Part shown: positions 21,701 through 32,803 of the stretch, in pieces
Position numbering within the stretch: the stretch's first letter is position 1
Layout of the letters: every line of letters begins with the position of its first letter
NCBI GenBank assembly: GCA_037178625.1
Contig: CM074129.1
Coordinates: forward strand, 372,001-436,000
Direction of reading: 5' to 3'
Source of the DNA: Skeletonema tropicum
Taxonomy: Eukaryota; Bacillariophyta; Thalassiosirophyceae; Thalassiosirales; Thalassiosiraceae
DNA: 64,000 nucleotides
Position numbers and translations under genes: made by a program
The notes under the pieces: model-generated
Told to the model about the DNA's origin: nothing
Seen by the model: the letters and a program-made list of their open reading frames with translations, nothing else
Database searches by the model: none

Positions 21701-24700
21701 AGGAGGTCATCTGCTCCACTTGCAGAACGAAGAAACATAAAGAATCGGACTATTTCTTGAAGAACAACTTCCACCCAGTCTGGTACGAGCGGGACAGCGA
21801 AGGAGTTATGAAGATTGACGAAAATGGCAATCCCGTGGTAAGATACGACATACCCAGTGAGCTGAAAGATCTGACTATGTCAGAGAAGCTCCTGATTCGG
21901 AGGTGTTCGCCCATGATTCCGTCGATGCACATCAAGGATGGTATCTATGGCATTAACGGTCATTGCGTGTGCTTTCCTCAGGATATAAATAACATGTGCA
22001 TGGAATTGCCACAGACTGAGACGAGTATGGTAACATTTGTGCGGCATATCAGCAACCGCGTGACGGGGGAATCTATCAGCCGTCATTACAAAGTGAACAA
22101 GAGGAAAGTAATAGCGGCTCTCAAGTGGCTCAAACTTAATCACAGTGGATATCATGGAATCACAATTAAGGAAACCAATCTAGATTGGATCAAGAATGGA
22201 TCATTGTATGACGTCGCGAAGAAATACACTCTGAACACAAAGCCCAGCAGACGAGATGCCGTGGCTGACGCCGCAGAAACACTGTCTGGCAATCAGACAG
22301 GTACACCAGAGGACAAGAACAACGAAGACGAGTTTGAAATGGAGACAGTACACCCGAACTACAACAATACCTTACCGAACTCGAAACAGGCCAAAATCGT
22401 GAAGGAATTTAAAGTTATAGCCAATGCAACGAATCAGAAGGAAAAGGTCCTCAACTTCCCTCCCATCGACCACAATGCGCCAATAAAGTGAGTGTATTCT
22501 TTGCCATTGAATGATTCGATTGTGTTCAAATTACCACTCGATTTAGCTAAACCAGCATCTTTATCTTGTACTTGCAACATTATGCCAACGACAATCCATG
22601 TCAACCAATCGAAACCATCAACAGTGAGTTTGATTCGACGGGACAAGTGTTCGTGAATGCATTCCCTTGGCTCTTCCCTGGCGGTATTGGAGACGTGTAC
22701 GATCTCAGACGTGGGAAAGTCAAAGATATCCGTAGCTGGGCCACTCACTTGATACGGTACCAAGATGGAAGATTCATTAACGATCAGATGTTTTGCCTGT
22801 ACGTCTTCAACATGCTGCAGCGTCATACGAACAATACCCAGGGCAATTTCTTTTACAAAGACAAGAACTTCCTTGGTGCGAGTGTGAGAATGCCACCAAC
22901 TGTGGAGGAGTTGCAGCAGCAGTTGAGGCAGGGTGATATGAGCTATATTAACAAGTTGCGATACATCGCTAGGGGTATACGTGGATCAGACAGTTTCTGG
23001 AGGGGGAAGCAGGACGAGCTAGAATCGTGGATTGACTTCCATATTTCACGTGGACACGGTCCGCCTACCCATTTCATCACGTTATCTTGTGCCGAAAACT
23101 GGTGGCCGGATCTACGTCGTCTGATGATCAGCCTTGAGCGAACTGCACAAAATCTCAAACAGGTCGAATTGCTGCAGAAAAACGACTTCAAGGCCATGAC
23201 CAAATCAGTCAAGAGATTCACAGTGTATGTCAATGATTTTTTCATGAAGAGGTCGAAAGTCTTTCTCGACACAGTTGCGAAGGACGCGCTTGGTATCGAG
23301 CATTACTGGGCAAGAGTCGAATTTGCGCCAGGAAGGGGTCAGATACATCTGCACTTGTTGGGCATTTCCAAGGACAAGGCATATCTGAATGACTTCTATC
23401 GAGCAGACACGGAAGAGGAAAAGGCCAAAGTGCTGGAAACATACGCGACAAATGTGCTCGACATGACAGCCGACGTCGAAGTGAATGAGAACCACGTGTC
23501 GGACAGATCTCCCGACTCAACAAATCCGCTAATGCATCGGTTCTGCGAAAGCGTGCATAAGGGAGAGGACGCCCGAATGCTGTGCCAGGAGTGCATGGTG
23601 CACCACTGCAATGTGTATTGCCTTGGTACAAATACGAAATGCGAACGTCGTGAGTGTAGGTTTGGGTACGGTACGGAGACAGAGTACGGCAAGTGTGATA
23701 CAGATGGGAAACCACTCAGCAAAGTATCGGTGATAGTAACAGATCAAAAGGGAGTGGAACACTTCCAACTACGCCGTACAAAGTCGCGAAAGTCATGTCA
23801 GCACAGTAGGACACTGTTGCAAACCTGGAGGGCAAACATAGATATCCAGCTACTGGTTTATAGGTCACATCCAGACAAACCCGATGTCAGCGAGATTGAG
23901 AACGTTTGCAAATATGTCGTAGCATACGCCAGCAAGAAGAACCACACGTCCAAGAAGGAGAAAGAAGCAGTGCAGAACATTGTGCAAAGGTAAGTGTGCT
24001 CTGAAGATGAAAGTTGTCTCTCACACTGAATTCAGTGCAGTTGTGTATTCCGCCATCTTCTTTGGTAAAACTGTGCGGTGCACAATTTTGCAAATTGAAA
24101 CAAAATCTTACGCTGGGTAACCTCACTGTATTCCGCCATCGACTTTGGTAAAACTGTGCAGTGCACAATTTTGCAAATTGAAACAATCGAACACTGTTAA
24201 CCCCACTGCTAACACAACCTACCGCCACTATTAATTCTCACCTCCCAGCAAAAGCTCCGAGGATATAAGTGGTGTCCAAACATTGGTGAAAATGTCACTG
24301 AACTGGATGACAAGCAAAAGGCTCATCAGCATACAAGAGGCGGTGCACGAGATTGATAGGCTGAGTTTAACACTCTGTTCAGATGTGATCACTTACGTGT
24401 CGGTTCAGAATTGTCTGAAGCTACGAAAATCATCCGACCCTAAGCCAAACGACTTGGTCTATAGCTATGCAAGCAGGGAGGAAAAGTACAGCAAACTGAC
24501 CTTGGATCAGTACTTTTACAAGGAGTGGTGTAGGAAAAAGTTCATGATAGACCCTGACAGCAATAGACGCATGAACAGGATACTCATCGCCAAAGGACTC
24601 AATTGCAGACCACGTTACCCGGTGGACTACGATTATGCAAGAGGAATGTTGTTACTTCACAAGCCATGGAGCTTCGACAAACCACTTAATTTACGCGACA

Positions 24701-27087
24701 GACAGAGAACAATCAATACATTCAAGTTGATGCTGCAGAAAAGACAGGTCCCTACAAGTGTTTGGACCGAATACCAGAGAGCTGTTAGATACGCGCAAGA
24801 AAAAAGGATCGAATGTGTGGCAAGAAAAGGGACAATTCAAGCAGATGTCAACATTGACGAGCTCGACGATGACGAGGTAGATCAACACCTGAATCATTTG
24901 CACTCGACCCAACTCTCTGATAGGAAAGTGGATGAGTTACTTTTGGGGGGCAAGAAAATCGACGTAGGATTGAATCACGATTGGTCGAAGAGCTCGTTTG
25001 ATGGAGAAAGAGACGTAACAATACCAGGGGAGGAGTACACAGTCAAACTCAGAGAGCAACGTGCCAGAGCCATGATGGACGATCATTCAGGCGCAACAAT
25101 ACCCACGAAATCTGACGGATCAAGTTACAACATCGAGGAACTGTCCGAGGAACAGGCGATGATCGTACTCGCCACTGTCGATACTGTGGTGAAATTCCTT
25201 GATAATGACGAGGATTACAAGCCGCTACGAGCAACAATTACAGGAATGGGTGGGTGCGGGAAATCGCTGGTAATTAACACCATCATTTCCATCATCAGGA
25301 AGCTGACCGATTCGAACAAGACAGTCCAGGTTGCTGCTCCTTCAGGCAGCGCAGCGTACAACGTCAAAGGGTGCACGCTGCACTCACTTCTGGGAATTAA
25401 CGTACAGGTACCTTACAAATCATTGGACGCAAAAAGAAGAGAAGAAATGTGCAATAAACTGAAAGAGCTGCTCGTACTGATGGTCGATGAAAGAAGCATG
25501 TTGGGCTCACACGTAACATTCGGTGCAGAGGAGCATGTGAGAGATTGCGCATTTAATGGGCACAATAAACGGGAGAGGTGGGGCGGTGTCCCGGTTGTGT
25601 TGTTCTTCGGTGACGACTACCAGCTGCCACCGTCCAACAAGGGGGGAGCAATAAACGGCTACCACGAATACCACAACAACGATAGGCCAAAAACAATGAC
25701 AGGAAAGAGTAAAAACAATCAAATATGCGATTACGAGGGTAGCAAAATCTTGACTGAGATGATGACGGATGTGGTCTTCATGTTGACGAAGAATTTTAGA
25801 GCAAAAGACAAGGAGGATAGCGATCTCATGAACAGGATGAGAGTGGGGAACCAGACTGATGAGGATGCAAAGCGCCTGATCAAACTACACATAGACGAAC
25901 TCGGAAAATATCATCCAAAACTGAGGGAAGAGGTAGAAAATGACCCAAAGACGTTGTGGGTATACGCGAAACGGGACGATATGTCCCAGAAAAATGTAGA
26001 CATGCTGATCAAAACACACGAACGACTGAAAGTACCAATAGCTAGGCTCAGGTGTCAATTCAGCAGCAGGATGGCGGGCAATAACACAGCATACCAGTCG
26101 CACTTTTACGGCAGGAGGCTATTCTACACCTTTGATGTGTGCGTAGGTGCACATGTTTGCTTGGAGTCAGCCAACATCGATCCCAACTCAGGATTGTACG
26201 TCTCAGCTATTGGGGTAGTTGTCGAGATCGTTTACGATAAGGATCGCTCCGTTGGACCAAACGGTAAAGGTGAGGTTAGCCTACCGAAGTACATTGTTGT
26301 GGATTTCCCTACATACAAACCACCACCAGGCGAGGACCCATGGGACAAGAACAACCCAACGGTGAGTAAAAGTTGACACACGAAAGACACAAGACAATTG
26401 CCACTCTCTGCGAAAACACTACTAACTCATTTCATACTGATACAAATGCATCCTACCCCAACTTATTGCGCACAGCACGTGCCAATCCCACCCTACGAGC
26501 AGATTTGCAACAGAGGATGCTGCACCGCATTATTCATGCCATTGCAAATTGCCTACGCCATCACCATCCACCGCTGTCAAGGACTCGAAGCTGGATTCGA
26601 CAAAGGAGACCGCTGGAACCGCATGATAATAGATCCAGCAGATGAGTTGTGGGAGATTAGCAAGTTTCTTGGAACAATGTACGTGGCTACCAGCAGAGGC
26701 AAAACACTTGGCTCCAAAGATCAAGCATACCCGTCGGACAGTGCCATATACTGGACCGGAAGCAACATTTCAACGAACCGATTAAAAAATTGCAAGAGAA
26801 AGCAAAATGGCCAGTTCTGCGAATCGTACAAGAAGCGAGCAAATTGGGTGAAATACTTGGAGGGGAAGGCAGAAGAGTCGAAGACAAGGTATAGCAAGAG
26901 AAAGTTGGAAGAAATCACAGAAACATCGTACGCAGCAGCAATCAAGGGCAATTTCATCAAAGACAGGACAGACCTGACAACCAGGATTACCAACATCATA
27001 ACCAACCCGAACAAGAAGTGGAAAGAAGCGAAGAAGGATCATGAAATCCCAAGTGATTACTTCGCAGGATCTTCATCTGGTGATTAG
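18755..27087 (+). CDS. ULP1 protease-Rep-helicase fusion protein (Helitron transposase)
   Basis: Exons 18755-18805, 18922-20025, 20109-20525, 20618-22487, 22556-23989, 24249-26361 and 26476-27087 join in one frame for ~2,533 codons. The true start codon, upstream of the first exon, is unresolved. Domains: ULP1/SENP cysteine protease (WLNDAVLQFW ~223; catalytic His in SHWSLVA, Asp in IHLDSLG, Cys in GNGYDCGVHVC ~394); an acidic linker and a Tudor/BAH-like stretch (GDIIEYRSS ~560); a CxxC-rich region; the Helitron Rep domain (HFITLSCAENWW ~1318, HUH pair HLHLLG ~1408, two-tyrosine motif KYVVAYASK ~1600); and a PIF1-type superfamily 1 helicase (Walker A GMGGCGKS ~1958, VDERS, FFGDDYQLPPS, ITIHRCQG, YVATSRGKTLGS). 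It would nick, unwind and transfer a single strand. A fused ULP1 suggests SUMO processing or cleavage of the transposase itself. The gene appears intact. Confidence 0.92.
18881..18912. repeat. ~30 bp palindrome at an intron end
   Basis: TGTAAATCTGTCCACTGCACAATTTTACC, ending about 10 bp before the proposed acceptor of exon 2 (18922) of the transposase gene. Confidence 0.55.
20567..20599. repeat. ~30 bp palindrome in transposase intron 3
   Basis: TTGGTAAAATTGTGCA then CTGCTCCATTTTACTAA. It fills about a third of the 92 bp intron 20526-20617. Confidence 0.7.
24045..24188. repeat. Two tandem palindrome-bearing units in transposase intron 5
   Basis: An ~83 bp spaced duplication. Each unit has TATTCCGCCATC followed by TTTGGTAAAACTGTGC, then GTGCACAATTTTGCAAATTG. 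Palindromes are at about 24062-24095 and 24145-24178, within the intron 23990-24248. Confidence 0.75.
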
Positions 27088-27117
27088 TAAAATTGATCAC
27101 TGCACAGTTTTACAAAA
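27085..27117. terminator. Palindrome overlapping the transposase stop codon, possible 3'-end signal
   Basis: The TAG stop at 27085-27087 supplies the first bases of the palindrome (GTAAAATTGATCACTGCACAGTTTTAC). The same placement is kept in copy C (about 49162-49195). In copy B a different perfect palindrome lies just after each helicase stop. Repeated placement at the 3' end suggests a hairpin in the transcript; that role is inference. Confidence 0.5.
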
Positions 27118-27608
27118 CAGACACTTTCTCAACACAAAGAATACAACAACTCAATTAAGCGTCTGCATCTGGTGATCAGTAAAACATCTGCAAGCGCACG
27201 ATTCGATATATCAAGCACAGTTTTACAAAAAGACATTTTCTCGTGACGAAGAAAGACAAAAACTAAATCGACTAACGCCCGTGTAAAACCTGTATTTCTT
27301 TCTCGTACAGACCGATTTAGATGCTCAAAAAGCGCATCTAGTACAGTCAATTTCTCGCTTTCAACAGGTACTTCTTGCTTTCTACATAGGAACACATACA
27401 GATCCTACGCCGGTAGTCTCTACCGAGGACTCTACGTGTCCCTAAAGTAAACCTTCTCACTAAAAAACACATGTACTGATTCCTACCTATAACTCTGTAG
27501 AATAATGGGGGTGAAAAATAATGAATTTTCCCACCTGTAATAGAAGGGCACCTGCGGCCCCCTATTACGCTGCTCTGCACTCCATGAACGGGGGCCCCGA
27601 GGGCCGAT
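27118..27608 (+). repeat. 3' subterminal region and terminal hairpin of Helitron A
   Basis: Contains a degenerate second palindrome (27175-27232), a conserved stretch with the small stem GGTAGTCTCTACC (about 27411-27423), and the terminal hairpin GGCCC-CGA-GGGCC at 27593-27605 followed by GAT. The region is shared with C (48667-49160) and, diverged, with B (35657-36058). ORFs in it are not conserved. Confidence 0.75.
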
Positions 27609-28156
27609 AAATCTCTTCCGTAGGATCTCCTTGTTCGGTGAATAAGACGACATCGTTGTATCTAATTCGACGACAGGTAGGACGGGGGATGATGATGATG
27701 AGACTGCAACTAGGTTTTGAACTGTCAACAAGAGCAGCAATAACACTACGTTAGTGATTAGAACCCTCATAGTTGATAAGTTACAGTTGAGGATCGTTCC
27801 TCTAGGGTGGATTCACGTCCGCGACAGGTCTGTGGCCGGTTTAATGGCTCACTCGTGAAGCTCTATCTGCTCATATAGTTGACTAGATGGGTAGATCTTT
27901 TTCCAAACTCCCGGTCGTCCGGGTTGGCGACGACAATAACAGACGAGTAGGAAGGAACAGCGTTGCTCACTTTACTTACTCGATGAAGTACCAGTGCTCA
28001 GTAAATCAGCCAAATTGGTTGAAAAGACAGAACAAACGAGACTGTTAATCTCTTAATCACTGTAGATGATACAGGACAAGAGAGTTGCGTAGTAATAGCA
28101 GGTTGTGTTCTTCTACGGAGAAGACAGCACGTTGTCGACAAACGACGTCTTTATGT
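27609..28156 (-). mobile_element. 5' leader of a copia element, cut by Helitron A
   Basis: Read on the - strand this follows the LTR 28157-28696 and precedes the gag start at 2204, with Helitron A between. No ORF is supported. Insertion of A replaced nothing visible: the flank is TTA on the left and AAATC on the right. Confidence 0.55.
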
Positions 28157-28696
28157 CTCAAGTTGAGAATTATCTGTCATAAGACCGTCAAACAGAGTCG
28201 GGATAATCTAAGCGAACATTCAGGCGGATACACGGATCGGAGCGAGATCGGTGGACTTGTGAGGAGGATCGTAGAGTACCAGGAAACGAAGGCAGTGTGG
28301 TTGAGGCGTCTAATTCTATCTTAAGCCGGACACGAAGCACTGAAGCTCTGCTGTTGTGCGTCCTACTCGACTATCGAAGTATTGATGTAGTACAGTGTGC
28401 CTTGAGGCAGCGGATGTATTCCAACGTAGTTATTACTATTTCATTATTCTTATTATTAATTGTGTTGTGAGCGCCATGGTCATTGGATTTAGTATCTTGT
28501 GTAAAGATATGGCGGGAAAATAAGTTCTGCTGAACCGACGATCGCGGAAGATTCGACGTTCAACTTGCGGTAGATAAATGGGACGATTCCCATTAATCGG
28601 GATATGAGTATCTTCAATATCCATAAGTAGTGTACCATTGATGACATACTGGTACGATTGCGGTTGCGCTCATCTGCTTTCTTACATAAGTTGACA
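28157..28696 (-). repeat. Copia LTR (~540 bp) shared by tandem elements
   Basis: On the - strand it starts TGTCAACTTATG just after a purine tract (GGGGAG) and ends CTCAACTTGAGA, the same end as the RT1 LTR. It also contains ATACTTCGATAGTCG, matching RT1's LTR. A pol/gag 3' end lies upstream (28697-28775) and a leader plus gag start downstream, so it serves as 3' LTR of one element and 5' LTR of another. Confidence 0.65.
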
Positions 28697-28775
28697 CTCC
28701 CCAGCCAAACGTATATCGTATTCCAGACTTCCCACTTCAACAAGTAATCGCTAATCTCAAAGAACATCTGAGCAG
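28697..28775 (-). pseudogene. 3' coding end of a gag-type copia element, cut by Helitron B
   Basis: Encodes TAQMFFEISDYLLKWEVW followed by a purine tract and the LTR. It joins in frame to the - strand ORF at 36059-37112 when Helitron B is removed. It resembles the last residues of the RNase H region of RT1 (NPADILSKHWG...VW), suggesting an internal deletion that kept only the pol tail. Confidence 0.5.
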
Positions 28776-28843
28776 TAAACTTATGAAATGGTGCGCGCGG
28801 CGATTTGTGACTGCATGTTGTGTATGGTGTGTAGTGCGGCGCG

Positions 28844-29013
28844 GGCCCTCGGGGCCTGTTTTTTTTTTGTGCAATGTACCCGTCTATAAATTTGCTCTGC
28901 AATGCTTGTTGTTGTAACATAAATGTGTCATGATGACAAAATTATTCTGTGGATTTCGTGTTGGATTTTTTTTTGCAATGTATCCGTCTATAAAGTTGCT
29001 CTGCAATGCTTGT
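28844..29013 (+). repeat. Left subterminal hairpin and direct repeats of copy B
   Basis: The hairpin GGCCC-TCG-GGGCC is followed by two copies of TCTATAAA(T/G)TTGCTCTGCAATGCTTGTT, about 107 bp apart. Each is preceded by a T-rich tract and CAATGTA(C/T)CCG. It is the counterpart of 2303-2513 in copy A. Confidence 0.6.
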
Positions 29014-30281
29014 TTAATAACATTCTTATAACAGAAACGTTTTATAGTACATACTCACTTACTTACTTAGAGCCGTTCCAAGCAAAATTGCATCGTAGAT
29101 GCATAAGATTTTGATATCAGCTAACAAAAAAGTGCAGCGCGCTTTCCGAGCACAACTGCATGCATGCATGTTTTTTCGTTCGACAGTCAGTATCTAACAT
29201 CATAGCCGCTACTCTCATAGCCACCACGTTGCACAAACCCTACCAATAGTAATATCCAGTGAACTATATCGCAGACAACACCCTTTGCAACTATTCAGCC
29301 GCAGGGTTTTATTATTACAACTGTCTACACCGCATAAATAAATGACTAATACATGCTACATAAATGTCATTTCTGTCTATGATGTTGCTATTTTTATCCA
29401 GCCTATTGCAATATTATGGACAATAAATAGCCGACACTTCTTATATATAATAATGTTCATGAGTTGCGGTCTTTAGAGCCGCTCGATCCGCCGTCTACAG
29501 GCTTATTGTTGTGTTAGAGTGTCAAATTATTTATGCAATTTTGTGCACATCTTGTGTCCTTGGTATTTTGGAGGTGTGGGGGGGCTTTAATGGTCATTCC
29601 GAGCAACCAGAATCTCACTTCATATTATCATCGGCGATGGGTAGCGGAGGGGTAGTGCCTATAGATGTTTATCATCTTCGATGGGTGCAGGGAAGGTGGT
29701 TGTTTTCATTTCAAATCTCAATGAAGTGGATTGCAATGATATTATCTCCACCCCTACAGCAGCCGAAACGCCACACTGCTGCGAAAAAATCGCCATAATG
29801 TCGTTTAAGGGATGGGCCATCGATACCTTATGAAATATACTCATGGACTGAGATAGGCGGCCATACTAGGGGTGCCATTGTAGGCCATTGTGGTGGCATC
29901 TTTTTCTCTTTTTCTGCACGATCATCGATCATGCAAAAACCGAGTTGGCTTTTTGACGAAATAATTTACCGATCGCGTTTGACAGTACTTTATACCGATC
30001 GCGTTTTACATATTCTCAAATATATGACGTCACTTGTTCCTCTCCTAACTTCAACGTGTCAGCTTCTCTGCTGGCAGGAAGAACATGTCGCCATCCGTGA
30101 CTTTTCCGCGCAGCCACTCATCGACTATCATGCTACGGAACACCACATGCAATTAGAAGAGTGCATAAATAATAATGAGTGGCTTGCGTATGACATTCCT
30201 CGCACGCAAATCAATATCTTGAATATGTGACCATTACGGACCGGCATAACCAAACCACGAACAAAATTGACCGTATAAAAT
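29014..30281. other. Non-coding part of Helitron B
   Basis: About 1.27 kb, AT-rich in parts, corresponding in position to the promoter region of the SAP-like gene. Short ORFs (29511-29798, 29931-30230) have no recognisable features. I see no palindrome copy of the A type here. Confidence 0.4.
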
Positions 30282-31678
30282 ATGCACACTTCAAGAGAGA
30301 AAGCGCAGCAACAGCAACCATCCTCTTCCGACGTGAACAGCAAGAGCGCTCGGAAGGGTGTTAGATGCTCATTTCTGTCTATTCGTCAAATAATTTACAA
30401 AGTCCAATGGCCGAAAGTGCGTGTAGGCGATCATATCTTCCGCGAAATAGTAGAATTACAATCATCGCGCAATCCATGCTTCGAACACTCTACTGATCCA
30501 CATACTCTTCTGAGGCTTGTTCTTTCCTCTTGCAATATGCGTGAACTAAAACATGTATTGTCTGAGCTAGGATGCGTAATGGATCTATATCGCACCAGAC
30601 AGGAACAATTATCTATCGCTTACAATGTCATTTCCAATCGCAACGTTACCTGTAACGGTTCAAGCTCGGCTCAGTTCTACAAATCGGATGCAGAAAGCAA
30701 AGCTGGAATAATGAATTATGGCGGTTGTGTAAATAACAGTCATAACTTGCAGTCGTTGGCTGCTCCAGAGTGTTCCAGCGTATTGTCTAATGGGTAAGTC
30801 TGAAAGTGTATTGTTAAGATGAGCTGAAATTGGAAGAAGCGTCTTATGTGATTCAGAATTTCATGTATAAGCGAAACGCTTAACACTGCGTAAAACATTA
30901 CGTAGAGTGATCGTACGAACATAGAAAGGATCGCTCATTCATCTACATTTAAGTCGCTTTTTGCTGTGTGGTATTAACCTTCCATAGAGTTCATGCCAAA
31001 AATAAAATTGTGATGTATGCAAATTTATTTTAAACTTGAACTGGTATTGTTTCTCCCATATGAATGTCGTCATGTCAAAAACTAATCACTTATCCTTACT
31101 TATCCCTATTTTCATTTACTTCAGCAATGGCGGTGTGACAGCGGGCAACAAAAAAGATGTTGTCGACAACAACAAGAACGAGCATGATACCTCTTCTGCA
31201 GACAAAGCAAGGCGATTGCATCTCTCCCGCTCATGTTAGATGCACTAACTTTGAGCAGGCAGAAGCATTTGATGCATCATGCAAATCATGGAGATCATGC
31301 GATAATAATAATGATTATGACGTTGTCGAGCAGGCGAGTTCTTTGTTAAAGTTAAAGCAATCATCAAAAAATTATGACATCGAACAGCAGTGCCCTAAAG
31401 AGAGCAATGGTAGTGCCGCAACTCCAGTGAATACTCATCATCCGTCTGAAACGGACATACCAGCGTCTACTCCTTCTGATGAGGAGTCAGCAGTTGACCC
31501 AACTAATCTTCCGGCGTTGCTGTATCATGCTGGGGAACAACCTGCTACTGTTCGCGCATATCGCCGCTGCTCAGAAGATCGCAGTCTTGTGGGCCGCCAA
31601 ACCATTCGCGATCATTTATATGATTCTCCGTCTACCAGTAGACTTCCGCGCAGCTGTCTCGACCGCCTGTTTCATTAG
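30282..31678 (+). pseudogene. Diverged homologue of the SAP-like auxiliary gene in copy B
   Basis: Exon 30282-30793 ends at a good donor (GTAAGT) and joins in phase to 31125 (acceptor CTTCAG). The first exon contains MRELKHVLSELGC..RQEQLSIAYNVI. This aligns by eye with SIKYILNELS..KDDLVSAAVNFL of the copy A gene, and the preceding ~60 residues also correspond. After about 38 codons the second exon meets a stop (31237-31239), while another frame stays open to 31678 with a Ser/Thr/Glu-rich disordered sequence. Either a frameshift or an unrecognised splice has occurred. A further open stretch follows (31694-31948). The MBD-like and OTU-like parts are missing. It is probably a decayed gene. Confidence 0.5.
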
Positions 31679-31933
31679 TCTTCTGGTTCTACCGTGAAGG
31701 ATTATCCGTGTCGTAATGCTACTTCGGTTGCTAGACTGTCAGGAGAACGTGATAATGATGGCACCAATATGGGTGTTGGTAATGTTGATAACGCCCCCTT
31801 GGAAGCAGACGATGCTGGTGTATTTCGTAGCAATAATGGCAATGCAGCTCGGCCAGTTGGAGTTGGAGAAATTCCACAGAACACAAAAGCGTCTGGAACT
31901 ATTGGAACTATGTTGGGAGAGCTGTCGGAAAAG

Positions 31934-32658
31934 GGAATCCAACGGTGAGTGAATGTAGAAATGTATTCTTGAATTCGAAATATAGCATGGCACTGATCAA
32001 TCATCCCTCTTTACACAAATTTGTAATCACTCCACTCCACCACTCCACTCAGCACGTGCCAATACCACCCTACACTCACATCTGCAACAAAGGATGCTGT
32101 ACCTGTACTGCCACGTTCATGCCCCTGCAAATTGCATTCGCAATCACAATACACCGCTGCCAGGGCATGGAGGCCGGGTTCGGCAAGGACGATCGATGGA
32201 ATCGCATGGTGATAGATCCGTCAGATGAGCTCTGGGAGAGAAGCCAGTGCCTTGGGACAGGATACGTTGCTACCAGCAGGGGCAAAACACTTGGTTCCAA
32301 AAATGTTATGCACCCGACGGATAGTGCGATTTATTGGACAGGGCCGAGCGTGTCTGTAGAATGGTTACACAATTGCAAGACGAACCAAGATGGCCAACTC
32401 TGCAAACTCTTCAAGAAGCGGGACAAATGGGTCAAGTACCTTGACGGCAAGGCAGAAGAAACCAAGACAAGATACAACAAGAGCAAGAGAAAGCTCGACA
32501 AAATGACGAAAACGACTTACCAAAAGGCAGTGAGTGGTACTTTAATAAAGAATAGAGAGGACCTGACAAACCGCATCACCGAAATCATAACCAACCCAAA
32601 CAAAAAATGGAAAGAAGCGAAGAAAGAATACCAATTGCCACGCGATTATTTTGCCTAG
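31934..32658 (+). pseudogene. Transposase 3' end, tandem copy 1 in Helitron B
   Basis: Begins at the last codons of the penultimate helicase exon (AATCCAACG, then donor GTGAGT) and continues through the ~110 bp intron into the final exon from HVPIPPYTHICNKGCC. The final exon has ITIHRCQGMEAG and YVATSRGKTLGS and stops at 32656-32658. The intron happens to be open, so the apparent 237 aa ORF has an intron-encoded N-terminus. Helicase motifs I to III are absent, so it cannot be a working helicase. A 6-bp internal duplication (TGTACC) distinguishes it from copy 2. Confidence 0.8.
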
Positions 32659-32689
32659 TGGACGATACAATGCAATATTCACAACTTGC

Positions 32690-32729
32690 ATGGAAAATAA
32701 ATTTGTCTTCAAGACAAATTTATTTTCAA
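32690..32729. terminator. Perfect AT-rich palindrome after the helicase stop (copy 1)
   Basis: AAATAAATTTGTCTT then AAGACAAATTTATTT, about 35 bp past the stop. It is repeated after copy 2 at 33883-33917 with one mismatch. It occupies the place of the palindrome at the A transposase 3' end but has a different sequence. Confidence 0.5.
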
Positions 32730-32803
32730 TCGAGCAACATGACAAATTAACAACAATCAATAAAGGATACAACAAAGGGAGAATATTTCTCGTCAGAAAC
32801 GGC

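Larger units (their letters stand above)
2235..27608 (+). mobile_element. Helitron-type rolling-circle transposon, copy A (large, multigene)
   Basis: The left end begins TAAACAGGGGCGCG and the right end finishes GGGCCGAT. The same ends occur in copies B (28776-36058) and C (48667-52583, inverted). The right terminus is a GC-rich hairpin, GGCCC-CGA-GGGCC, three bases from the end. An inverted match to it lies about 70 bp inside the left end (2303-2315). There are no classical terminal inverted repeats and no target duplication is evident. The element encodes a Rep-helicase on the + strand whose 3' end faces the hairpin end, as in Helitrons. It also carries two long auxiliary genes and two small ORFs. 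Its span of 25.4 kb includes a 5.5 kb copia insertion. Terminal and subterminal inverted repeats of this kind recall Helitron2/Helentron elements. Confidence 0.88.

Noticed and set aside
20764..23768. Several long - strand ORFs opposite the transposase exons
   Set aside because: Shadows of the + strand coding frame, with low-complexity or Cys/Ser-rich composition and no motifs.
2235..27608. Integrated giant virus or Polinton/virophage explanation for the gene cluster, suggested by hairpins at gene ends
   Set aside because: No capsid, packaging ATPase, DNA polymerase B or retroviral-type integrase of the element itself. The HUH Rep, helicase and terminal hairpin fit a Helitron, and short derivatives share its ends.
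31945..32050. N-terminus of the 237-aa helicase-like ORF in copy B
   Set aside because: It is the intron found between the last two helicase exons, open by chance; donor and acceptor are intact.
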